Notes under the pieces: model-generated
Told to the model about the DNA's origin: nothing
What the model saw: only the letters and a program-made list of their open reading frames with translations
Databases searched by the model: none
Program-made: the position numbers and the translations under genes
NCBI GenBank assembly: GCA_002633005.1
Contig: NMRA01000464.1
Location: 10,131 to 74,130, forward strand
DNA: 64,000 bases
Direction: 5' to 3'
Origin: Phoronis australis
Lineage: Eukaryota > Phoronida > Phoronidae
Part shown: piece by piece, positions 22,256 to 32,139 of the stretch
How the letters are laid out: every line of letters begins with the position of its first letter
Position numbering within the stretch: the first letter of the stretch is position 1

Positions 22256-23527
22256 GGCTTTTCTGAAAAATGGAAACACAAAATAAAACGAGAATCTCGT
22301 GTGTAAACGTCATGGCAGTTGTTCAATGGAAGGGGTTAAAGCACGCAATCACGTCATGTAATCGCATCCATCAATTCAATTTTAACCGGGGGTCCCGGAA
22401 AATCTGAAACATAGGGTAGGTACACTTAATTGACTTTGCCAGTTCCGCCGGGTCCACTAGTTAAGATATCTGATCGGTTCTCGACGACGAGTATACGCAT
22501 CACCTCACGGCAATGTCCTGCGATAGAACAGTATTTTTTGGTGAAGTAACTGTGTTTAGGTAGATACCAAGGTGAACGATGAATGAGGAACCCTTTAAGG
22601 GAGGATAAAATCTTCGACGGCGCGGCGTCACAACAATGAATACATTGTGTTTTTACCCTTGGAACGAACTGTTCAATACACATCAAGCAGCAACCCGTGT
22701 GTGTTGTAGTCAACCAAGATTGTACTCAGCGATATGAAATAATCAGAAATGTCCATGTTGAACCTCAGAATCGTATTTGAAACGCTTTTATGTGTTTTAG
22801 TATTTTCACACCAAACTGTATATATTTAGAAATTAATGTTTTTATGGTCTATTGGGTGCAGCGAGCACTTCAATAAATACATGTACAGGTCAATGAATTC
22901 TATAATCAATGCTTGGTAAGTCACGAAGACAACACTTTAAAAAGGTGATGTATTCTACCTTAAAAACGTGATGTTCAATACAGAAAACAGTGGGGTTCCA
23001 TTTTATTAAAGGCAATAGCCGTAGCCTAGATTTTCACCCATTCAGTCAAGTTTTCAATGGAATGATTCATTAAGATGGTCGTATGTATACGGAATTCCTC
23101 GATTTTTTATGATTTTGCAATATTTCGTTTCTATATGAAACTCAGCGTCGCCTTTGGAGTCACGTACACTCGACCGCCTTAGTTAAGACAAGGGTAGCGT
23201 TCTGTAGACCAAGCTTCTTTCGAGAGAAGCAAGATCACCCAAAATCACAAGAGTGAAAGGCAAGTGTTTCTTAAATGTGGTGGCGAACAATTTTAACGCA
23301 AGTGAAAGCTAATGTCTCTACCGAACGCACCACAGGCCTACGACTTGATGAAATGCTACGTGTATGTCCGCTTTGTCAAAGGTCTCACGTGTAGTCGTAG
23401 CCCAAGACTGTCGTATCCATAGACATCGTAATGTGATGTCTATGGTCGTATCTTAAAGTGGCTACACACCCGCCTCCTTCAAAGTATTAAGTTTCGATTG
23501 ATGACATTTCGTATTGTAAACCTGGTC
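22256..23527. other. Region upstream of the GPCR
   Basis: Probably contains the 5'UTR intron and promoter of the minus-strand GPCR. The upstream donor and transcription start could not be placed. A perfect 11-bp-stem hairpin (CCATAGACATC ... GATGTCTATGG) lies at 23417-23445. No other gene is seen. Confidence 0.4.
23417..23445. repeat. Short perfect hairpin
   Basis: CCATAGACATC and GATGTCTATGG form an 11-bp stem with a 7-base loop. Its function is unknown. It lies about 85 bp from the left end of the Kolobok-like element. Confidence 0.6.
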
Positions 23528-24660
23528 TTAAAAAACAACCTAATTTGTATCAATTTAGATCGAGTAGCTCTACTCGATAACGGCACGTACGGTTGCGTTA
23601 CCTGACACCTGACGGCAGACGGAGGTGTTGAAATTATCCAATGACGTAATTCGTTTCACACGCAGTCTGTTCAGCAGTTCACAACACGGGTTACTGATGT
23701 CAGCTTATCGCTTGAATTCATCGTTTAACAGCAATAAATCATCAAACTTTGATTTAAAACCCTTAAAAATACACCGACTTCTTATAAAAACATGTTGTTT
23801 TATTTCGCTGTTACGGATTTATTGGTATTTGGACACACCGTAGCCTACAAAGTTCGGCAGGCCAATAAGATCCGTAGCAGGAGTTAATGGGGTCTGTTCG
23901 GAGATAAATTCGAAGTATTTTTCTGTGAGATACAGACAGGACAACCTAGATCTGTGTTGTTTAGACTTGGGATTTTTTAGTTCTAAGCACACAAAACGCT
24001 CGTTATCCTGGCCAGTGGCTCGGAGTCCGATCTGGCCCGTCGCGGACGGATTGACTCGTTATCCCGGCCAGCGGCTCGGAAACCCGCCGATCAGACCCGT
24101 CGCGGCAGGACTGAAGACATCACGAACGTAAACCAGCCAAAGTTGGAAACTAAACTTCCAGTCAAGAAAATACTACACTAGTGAGCCAAAGAAGTAATGT
24201 GCACGTGATTATGTTGGTGAATTAGCCACCAAACTGCAAATCTACTTACTCGTCGGGGGCCGCGAATTCAGGTTCCGCTTTGGCCACAGAACCGTTCAGG
24301 CAGAAGTTGTACATTGAAAATCATTGTTTGAATAATGTAAATGTAAATAAAGATTCCACTAACACCTGGCCGTGGGATAGAAAATCGAGTTGTTTCACAA
24401 CAGTTTCTGTCAGCAAACACTGAATTAGCATGCGCTCACACGGCCTCGGTGTCCCGTCAATTAGTTTTTAGTGCACCTAAAGCCGGAAACGCAGTGATTT
24501 ATTCATTGCTGGCTTCTCAAATCATTTGCACTCACGAGCACTCCAAAGGCATTACAAGTTGCCTCTAATGAGACAACACTTTGTTTCAGTTTGATATAAG
24601 TATTGGTTAGGATGAGAATAATTTATTTTGAAACAAAACGCTCAGTAATAAACGTCAACA

Positions 24661-24810
24661 TGGCAACTCGCAATCCCGACTTAGACGAGATCTCATCCTA
24701 CGAAGATTTTGCAGGCGGATCGTTAAGTTTCACAGGCTATCAGTTCGAACCAGAATACAGTGAAATACTAGAGAGGCGCCGTGAACAAGCTCAGACAACG
24801 GAACGTATGG
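24661..24810 (+). pseudogene. Coding remnant in Kolobok-like copy 1 (FEPEYS motif)
   Basis: The open frame begins MATRNPDLDEISSYEDF and contains GYQFEPEYSEILERRREQA, a segment also present in copy 2, where frameshifts disrupt it. The motif resembles the start of proteins with a P2X7-type intracellular (cysteine-rich ballast) domain that are abundant in invertebrate genomes. The Cys cluster itself is missing, so this is only a suggestion. Confidence 0.4.
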
Positions 24811-24814
24811 ATAG

Positions 24815-25042
24815 TTATTTCGTAAGCCGGCATTCGTCAGGCATTGTCGACGACAGCAGGCCACAAATACGGAGATGTTTCACGGCCTCATACTTGCTAT
24901 TTACAGCGTACTTTTCATTCTTCACTACCGCGAGCCACTTCCTAAGCATTTCGAATTCTCGAGGAAGTCGAAAAAACGGTATACCCGCTTTTCTCGCAGC
25001 TGCATAATTCGGACAAGCGGGAACGATGCACCGCAACAACAT
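24815..25042 (-). pseudogene. THAP zinc-finger fragment, copy 1
   Basis: The frame has C-x4-C (CIVPAC) near its start, then FFRLP, LRKW and later HLRIC. This follows the THAP order (C-x2-4-C, F-x-FP, W, then C-x2-H). The final zinc-ligand His and the AVPTIF box are not present in frame, so the domain is broken. THAP fingers are the DNA-binding modules of P, Kolobok and related transposases. Confidence 0.65.
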
Positions 25043-25274
25043 AGCGGCATTTACTCTGCAACTGAACCACTGACGTCGCTGCGTCGTTTCTCACCTTCCT
25101 CACAGGTTAACGCGACACCTCTCGGCAAGGTAAGGTCGACCGTATGCGAGGCGATGTGTATATAGACCGATTAAGGCGGAAAAAAGACTAATTAAATCGG
25201 GTGGCATTCTCCTTTAACTTGTTCCTTAATCAGATTTGACGTGATTCGTGGGATTGGGAAGAACTAACAATTGG

Positions 25275-26527
25275 TCAACATTGCGTCATTTGTCAAAGCT
25301 ATTAAACTGACTTGGATTCGAAGATTCTTCAAAAATTAATATAACAATACTTCTCCTTGGCTAAATGTTTCATGTGAAATTATTCTTAATATAAAAAATG
25401 ACTCTTTTCAGTTAGATTCTTGTTTTTTCCTTGAAGTATCTAACCGTACTAAGAATATTTTTGGAAGGATATTTTTATATCTTATACGAATTTATCAATC
25501 TGTGTGAGATAGATGATCCTTTGTACCAACCTTTGTGGTATAACCCCAAAATTTGTATAGGCAGTAGTCCAATTTTTGGAACGAGTGGTTTCAAAAGGGT
25601 ATACGGTACGTATACGATTAATTGACCCTGATAAGGGATATATTTATGATTATCATACCTTTTGTACACGTTTTCAATTTTGTCCTTGTATTACTCATTT
25701 TTATGGAATTCGAAGTTCAATACTTCGTTCTTGGAATCATCTAAGAGACAAGAGTACTATAGTCACTCTACTTTTTCCAGAACAAATTTTTCGAATCTCC
25801 TCGGAAAATAAAGGGACGGGGAAAATCTATGAATTATTCATTTCTAAATTGTATGTAAAACCTGTCGCAGAATTGAAGTGGGAGAGAGAAATTAAATTAT
25901 GCGATGATACTCAATCTTGGAAAAAATTCATTCTGTAATTTATCATTGTACTTCCGATGTCAGACTCAGATGGTTTCAATTCCGTATCAACCACAGACTT
26001 ATTGGTACAAACTCTTATTTAAAGAAAATAGGTGTTAGTGAATCGTCTTTATGCTCTTTCTGTGAGCAACATGAAGAAACAATTCTACATTTGTTTTGGG
26101 AATGTTCACTTGTTCAGAAGTTTTGGGGATGTTTAAAAACATGGATGATAAATCAGTGCAATTTCCCTCTGCAGTTAAATATGTCTTCCGCCTTGTTTGG
26201 AGACCCAGCCTGCAGATTAGAAGTTGTAAATTTAATTCTTTGTTTAGCGAAATTTCATTTTTTAGACAAAGACTACAAAAGGCTAAGCCCAATTTTCAGT
26301 CATTTTTACGTGAGGTATGTGATTACTACAACCTTGAAAAAAAATTATTTACAATGATAAATTGGATTTTGAGGGATTCCACGCAAGGTGATCTTTTTTT
26401 GCCTAACTAGCTTTTATAGGGTCCGATAATGTTCGTAATTTGTTTGATGTACACTTAACTAGATTTCATATTGCTGCACAACTATGTACTAGTTGGTTGA
26501 ATTAATAAATGTTTCATCATAAAAAAA
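25275..26527 (+). pseudogene. L1/Tx1-like LINE, 3' end of ORF2 with tail
   Basis: Three frame segments read on as the C-terminal part of a LINE ORF2: FVKAIKLTWIRR (about 25287), LYQPLWYNPKI near 25520, IYDYHTF and GTGKIYELFISKLYVKP (25640-25870), then TSDVRLRWFQFRINHR and the zinc-knuckle-like CSFCEQHEETILHLFWEC (about 25950-26110). Frames change near 25600 and 25920, so it is dead. The 3'UTR ends in an A-run at about 26520-26527, so the 3' end is preserved and the copy is 5'-truncated, as is usual for target-primed insertion. The matched pattern is that of the Tx1/L1 clade. Confidence 0.85.
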
Positions 26528-27295
26528 CAATTGGTCGTTCTGTGAGATTTGGCTCGATAAGTTGGCATAGCGTGGCGCTCCATTTTTTTGCACTGAGCAT
26601 TATCTCAAGCACTACTGATCTGTCATATCTTCCCTGGCGCAAAAAAAAAATCTGTCCTCATCTGTGCAAGCTTGGAATAAGTCCGAACCAAATTTAAAGC
26701 GGAAAGTTGTTTCAAACAAAAGATAATTTCTTTAAACATCGAAGGAGAGTTTATAGCTATTTTTATTGGCATGGAGTTCGTTGAAGCTGTGTATAAGATG
26801 GTCGTTGTGTGTGATTACAGACTACGACGAATTGCATTTGCGATAGCTGCAATGTCTCGCTCTTGTCAAGAGCACGGCCTCGTTTTCACATTCACGTGCC
26901 TACGCCCGCGTACCATATTACTCGGAATATAAGGCCATGGTAGAGTATGATTATACTCGAACATAAAGCCATGGCCTTGTATTCTAGGTCATCTGCATGT
27001 TTTAAATTTTCTCAAATACGCATCATTTGTTGTATTATTTATTCAATCTTTTTATGATATACTTTTAGCCAATCAATGTTTTATAATCTTTGACATTAAT
27101 TGACATTTTGGTCATGACTGGTTGGCCTTATATCCGGAATAACAACATGACCGTATATTAAAATATGACCTTATATTCTAGGTCATTTGCATTGTTTTCT
27201 AAAAAATGGATCATTTGGCCTACTAGACCATGGCTTCATATTCCGGGTAATATGGTATACCTTATTGTTGATGGCAGTTCGTAAATCACTCACTA
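26528..27295. other. Non-coding, no clear feature
   Basis: AT-rich. It contains several loose repeats of a phrase like TATTCTAGGTCATTTGCAT / GGCCTTATATTC (about 26930-27250), which may be a degenerate local repeat. No gene is seen. Confidence 0.4.
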
Positions 27296-27337
27296 GAGTT
27301 AATAAAAACAACCGTTACGACGGATTTAAACTGGTTT

Positions 27338-27374
27338 GACATGTTTCGGCGTTTATGTAAACACTATCCTCATA
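27338..27374 (-). ncRNA. Hammerhead-ribozyme-like core, left arm
   Basis: The reverse complement reads CTTATGAGGATAGTG, TTTACATAAACGC, CGAAAC, ATGTC. It keeps the ATGA that the right arm lacks but has TT for TG at the box start. Together the two arms suggest an ancestral CTGATGA box. Confidence 0.35.
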
Positions 27375-27484
27375 AGTAAAAACAGTGGCCACCTTGCTAG
27401 GCCCAACAACACACAGACACAGTCAGTTACAGGGGAGTAACAATAGACTGGTCTATTGTAGCAAGGTGGCCACTGTTTTTTCTT

Positions 27485-27520
27485 CTGAGGATAGTGTTTT
27501 AATAAACGCCGAAACATGTC
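27485..27520 (+). ncRNA. Hammerhead-ribozyme-like core, right arm
   Basis: CTGAGGA, a self-complementary stretch GTGTTT..AAACGC, then CGAAAC, a CATG that could form a very short stem III, and GTC. These are the ordered parts of a minimal type I hammerhead (CUGAUGA, stem II, GAAA, short stem III, NUH). The CTGATGA box is imperfect, probably from a 2-base deletion when compared with the left arm, so activity is doubtful. Confidence 0.35.
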
Positions 27521-27556
27521 AAGCCGGTTTAAATCCGTCGTTGGTTTTATTAATAT

Positions 27557-29273
27557 ATGCTGCTACTTGCTATCACTAGGGTGGCGCCACCGGTCACGCA
27601 AAGCAGTATGGGTAATATTTTGTACACCGTTTGAAATGACGTATGTGGCAGACTACGCGTTGTTGAATAAACTAAACTCGGATGTTCTTTAAACACTGCT
27701 TGGAGTCCGTGGTGTACCATTTAGCGCACACAAAATGCAGAAACTCGTTGGGTGTCGGTTCCATAGTCCCGCGAAGATCTATTGGTCAGAAATGAAATTT
27801 CTCAGGTAATAGCCGAAAGGCTAAGTCAAAACGCACATGAGATTTTATTTATCAGGCTCAATTAATGTACTCATTCTTTGCAGATATGTGAAAATTAAGA
27901 CCAAATTTACGCTCTTTTTTACAAAGTTAGTCGCTGAGCTGAACTTTTAGATGTCATAACTTCTATCATGCCTGTCTACAAGATAGTTAGACCTACTGTT
28001 AAAAACTTCAAAGGTATTTCTAAAGAATGTCCAATGTAAGTTATAATCTTGTAAGGAAGCCATTGAAACAAAGTGTCTCACAAGCAAGTTTACGCGATTT
28101 TGTCAGGACAATGTGTGTGTCTATATCCAATGCAAGACGTGCTCTTGTATAAAAGACACCCTTGCGTCTACAAGCGAAATCCAAGGGCCTATTTGCCACT
28201 AACTTGTTCCTCATTCGGTTTGGAGCTTCCTGTGCTTAGAAAGAACTGACAGTTCATTATTGTTTGAAATCAAGATCGATAACTTGGCTTGTCACGGTGT
28301 ATCATTTTATTAGTGTGACAAGCACGGCTTCATTCAAGCATTACCGAACTGTCACTTCTTCCATAGCCGGAAATCACCCAAGCAACAATTTGAACTTCTA
28401 GACTGAATTGTTACTTTTCGTTTGCTACGATCAAGATGTTTTGTTGGTTCAAAAAAATGACATTGCCATTATTCCTGCCAAATGCTGTTTTTGTGCGTTG
28501 GTGGAGTGACAAAACATGTTTTCGTCGTTAATGGAATGTTATTCTAATGTATTGTATATGGCGTGCCTAGCATTCAAAAATGATCTTGTTTCTGAAAGCG
28601 GTTTTCAGAAAAAAAAAATTCTCGAGGCGCTCTTTCAGATTTTTAAATTAAGGCAGGTTTGGTTTAAATTAAAATGGAAAACTTAATAATTTAAAAGACA
28701 AAAAGTCTACTGACAACGTTTGGACCATGAATCACCAAATGAACTCTGGTAGTTTGACTAAAACGTTTTACGCCCAATTATGGCCTACTGCCTTTTTTCT
28801 ATACCAGCAGAACATTGTTTTGCATCAACTATTAATGACATTTGAACACCTTCGTATACTTTTTTCACGCTACTTAATCTCCAAGCGATAGTCGCATCCT
28901 ATAACCGGATTTGAATATACTCGTCTTTTCGGTCAATCAGATTATCACACCCAAATACCTTACAGGCATGTTGCTGGGGAATCTCCGGCGAACAACATTT
29001 ACTCATGACAAAAAGGCGGCGATCAACAAAGAGGTCTATGTAATAAAAGATTTTATATCTTTGATGTAATGCTAATTTAGCTACGACCAAATGCACGACC
29101 AGGGGCAATTTTTCCCTTTGCTATCACGGAATCGGTGAGACCCGCTAAAGTGGTGTCCGAATGGAGAATTAGTGGTAGCCGAAGTTGGCGAGAATCGAAG
29201 GCGACCAGCTACAGGGGAGGACTGAAATCTCTCGACATCCGTGAAACCTGAAAAGTGCTGTTGTGAAGGGTGA
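27557..29273. other. Non-coding, no clear feature
   Basis: No recognisable gene or repeat. Short frames only. Confidence 0.4.
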
Positions 29274-29702
29274 AATCGACAACTTTTCAAGCGATTTCCA
29301 CCCACCTCTCCACCCCCCGCAACCACCTACCCTCCCGACCCCTTCACTGCCTTAAATAGTAGTAGAAATAACAGTGACAGCGACGTCGATGATGACGACG
29401 AAGACAACAACGTTCGAATGCTGAGTGAAGAGGACGATGTTGATGAAGAGGTTGATGAGGACGGAAACAATAACAGCTGGGGGATCTTTTATGTCCCAAG
29501 AGGGCCCGAACACAATATTCAAAGGGGAAGTCTTTACGTCACCACTAAAAATGGCATGCCGCGGCGTTTTGTTTTTGGTCAAATACGTGGTCTGGGTCCA
29601 TTAAATTACACCAACGATATCAAAACTGCTGATGACGGCGCAGAAATTAGTGCTGCTGATGCTACGACAACGACGATGGTGGCGATAGTGAAAGGTATTT
29701 AA
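29274..29702 (+). CDS. Hypothetical open frame, Pro-rich then acidic
   Basis: Open for 143 codons from the stop at 29271 to TAA-adjacent 29702. The first Met is at 29418, which would give 94 residues. Before it the frame is Pro-rich (PPTSPPPATTYPPD) and then has a Ser/Asp run (SDSDVDDDDEDNN). After it comes another acidic run (EEDDVDEEVDEDG), then a more balanced segment (GIFYVPRGPEHNIQRG, MPRRFVFGQIRGLG). I recognise no domain. It could be an exon of an unknown gene, a retroelement gag-like piece, or an expanded GAY repeat open by chance. Confidence 0.25.
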   Translation, partial: NRQLFKRFPPTSPPPATTYPPDPFTALNSSRNNSDSDVDDDDEDNNVRMLSEEDDVDEEVDEDGNNNSWGIFYVPRGPEHNIQRGSLYVTTKNGMPRRFVFGQIRGLGPLNYTNDIKTADDGAEISAADATTTTMVAIVKGI

Positions 29703-29872
29703 GTTTAAGGAAAACTAAAACTCGGCTGCAAAAATGCATGTATTGCGGTTTCTCATTGGTTAGCAGAACGAAGTAACATTTGGACATTCCGAATGGTTAG
29801 AAAATATCATTTAAACTTCCCAATTGGTTATTGTTGACAAATGTATAAGTGTTCTGCCACATCTAGTGAGAA

Positions 29873-30190
29873 ATGCCTTTACTGTGGGTTGAGGTTGCTG
29901 CAAAAGATGAAATCGATGTTTCTTACTACATGCAAGATTACAAGGGGTCAATTAAAATAACAAGACGATTCACTATACCTTTACGGCTCATTCCTGTACC
30001 ACTCGCATACAAAAACGTGAAAACCAAGACATGTGCACACGGAATTCTGTCAACATCTAACAGGGCTACATTTTCATGTAGGTATCTCTGTGGCAGAAGG
30101 CATTGTTTGGTCTGTAAGCCTGGTGTCGTCATCGAGAATAAATTGGTTGTATTAGCGAGTAGACCAGGCGGGACAAAAGGTAGCCAGTGA
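29873..30190 (+). CDS. Hypothetical small open frame
   Basis: 105 codons with Met start. It contains a Cys/Arg cluster (CRYLCGRRHCLVCKPG) that could be a decayed zinc-binding site, as in retroelement or transposase proteins. It is about 170 bp downstream of the acidic open frame on the same strand. Not recognised; it may be a chance frame. Confidence 0.2.
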   Translation: MPLLWVEVAAKDEIDVSYYMQDYKGSIKITRRFTIPLRLIPVPLAYKNVKTKTCAHGILSTSNRATFSCRYLCGRRHCLVCKPGVVIENKLVVLASRPGGTKGSQ

Positions 30191-32135
30191 ATGATGAAAT
30201 TTGTTGTATCTACAATCTTGCCAATAAAACTTCTTAAGTCGTGACAATTTCGATTAGAACGCCTATGCAAAATCACATTTGTTTCGTAAACATGAAATCT
30301 GCAGGAAAATAACCCTCGTTTGTTTCCTGGTTATTTCCGATTAATTTGTGATTAATAATCTCACAACTAACTCAACCCGAATACAGCAGTTAGTGAATAT
30401 GTTAGTTCTTGTGCGCGCTATTCCTGGTATTTCGAAGCTTTCAGCAAACAGGAGACACCCAAATAATTAGGATAAATATAGTTGTTTTGGCTGGTATCGG
30501 ATTTAAGTCTTACATTAAAAAGGCACGCTATTGGTGTTGAACATTTTGGCACTATTGTTGGATGGAAGATTTCTTGTTTTGTGATTTTATTACAAATCGC
30601 CATTTCTTGACGTTGTCTGCCAGACATTTGCTGAAATAAAACCCGTATGTTTAGGTCTACCATTTAAATACGCTTTAGATACGCTGCTGTACCACGCGGT
30701 AGATTTGGTTCGGCGGTAGATCGCTCGGCTGCTATTATGTGGTTAGTGGAATCGATTGCGCGCTGTTGATAATTTCTGTGAAATTATTTTTCTCGCTAAT
30801 TGTTATTCATTTTTATATCACTTCTATTGAAAATGGGTTTTATGACATTTTAAAATAGAAATCGCATGCGCATACACGACAATAGTGTATTTATGTTGTT
30901 ATGAGCGCTAAGTTCATATAGTGCACACCTTTCCGCAAACGTGTATCCAGAGAAACAAGCATTTACATTCTCCATTGTTTATAGTCTTTTACTGTTGTTG
31001 TTCACAAAGGTAATCAGCAGGCGCGTTGTATTTAATGCCGACATAGTCAAGATAACATAGCCGTTTTATAAGGTAACAATAAGTCTCTTGTACCGTGTAT
31101 TGATGTTCGGTAGAACACATAATATATGAAACAGGTTTTCTCTCTACAATTGAAGTCTTCACGTAAACTTACGAGAGCCAAGTTTCGCCTAATCTCCTTC
31201 GAAATACTCTTATGTAGACAACACCAAATACAACAGTAGCATTATTTTCAACATCTTTCTGGCTACAGAGATGTTGTTGACTGTGGTAATTGCATGAAGA
31301 TAAAGACGACAACGACACAAACGGTGAAGACAACGGCACTGGTGATGACGACAGTGAGGATTGTAGGATTGTAGACAACAGTGACTCCGTCCACGTTTTC
31401 TATATCGCAACAGTTCCAGGACAAACATAAGGCGCGTTTTTTTTTCTATTAATGGTTGGTAAGAGAAAGGACTCAACTAGAATAGCAATTCCCTTTGGCA
31501 GTGATCCTTCCCATTGGTACATACACAAGAAGAGAAACATGCAATCGGATACGATGCGTTATTATGTCAAAACGCGAAACCTGGAATATTATATGCGTTC
31601 GTGAATTTGGTGTCAGATAGTCGCTAGTATGGTATAAAGTTTCCAGGTGATTGGCAGTCGAGTTTATCTACCAGAATAATCTACAGTAATCAATGGATTT
31701 TATCTAACAGTTACAGTGCTGACAGTTGAGTCCACTTACTAAGAATAAGCCAAATTAGTGGAGAACATTTACTAGAAATAGTCCAGTTATCTAGTTAGTG
31801 GAAAAAATTTACTACAAATAGTCCAGTTATCTAGTTAGTGGAGCACATTTACTACAAATAGTCCAGTTATCTAGTTAGTGGAGCACATTTACTACAAATA
31901 GTCCAGTTATCTAGTTAGTGGATGTCATCTACTACAAATAGTCTAGTTTTCTACAAAACCTTGGATTTTACTCACCAGCTTTAACGATCCTTTCTTGAAT
32001 AACAGAAAACTCTGCATAACAAAGGAGAAGGTTAAAGGGACATACTCGGCGAGGAAAGTAATTTTTCAGAAATTAACAGTAGCGCGAAATCGAACTCACT
32101 ATAACCGCAGTAGCAACCTAATTATCTCCCACTCG
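30191..32135. other. Non-coding with minisatellite
   Basis: No gene is supported. A GAY-rich tract at about 31295-31365 (GACGACAACGACAC, GATGACGACAGTGAGG) resembles those at 29370 and 42100. The 40-bp minisatellite is given separately. Confidence 0.4.
31752..31955. repeat. Minisatellite with 40-bp unit, about five copies
   Basis: The unit GTCCAGTTATCTAGTTAGTG plus GAGCACATTTACTACAAATA repeats at exactly 40 bp. The two central copies are identical and the outer copies carry a few substitutions, with a decayed half-unit on each side. Confidence 0.95.
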
Positions 32136-32139
32136 TTAA

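Larger units (their letters stand above)
23532..25213. mobile_element. Kolobok-like THAP transposon, copy 1 (decayed)
   Basis: Bounded by TTAA at 23528-23531 and 25214-25217. The right terminus reads, in reverse complement, AGGAGAATGCCACCCGATTT, matching the left terminus of copies 2 and 3 (AGGAGCATGCCACCC). Copy 1 has lost about 15 bp of its own left terminus. A subterminal palindrome ATCGAGTAG..CTACTCGAT follows the left end. The interior carries a 56-bp tandem duplication (24000 and 24056), a plus-strand coding remnant (24661-24810) and a minus-strand THAP zinc finger (24815-25042). TTAA target sites together with a THAP-coding interior are the known combination of the Kolobok superfamily. 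piggyBac also uses TTAA but has different termini. No full transposase remains. Confidence 0.8.
27297..27556. mobile_element. Palindromic element with hammerhead-like cores in both arms
   Basis: The left arm (about 27297-27404) and right arm (about 27453-27556) are reverse complements over about 100 bp (AACAACCGTTACGACGG at the outer left, GCCACCTTGCTA innermost), with a few indels. The loop is about 50 bp. Each arm, read outward from the loop, carries a CTGA/ATGA-GGATAGTGTTT..TAAACGCCGAAACATGTC block, so the element has the same motif on both strands. Confidence 0.75.

Noticed and set aside
22131-22313. Separate small protein on the minus strand upstream of the GPCR
   Set aside because: It overlaps the GPCR N-terminus in another frame and crosses a likely splice acceptor.
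23532-25213. piggyBac assignment from the TTAA flanks
   Set aside because: The termini do not begin with the CCC typical of piggyBac, and the interior encodes a THAP finger, which fits Kolobok better.
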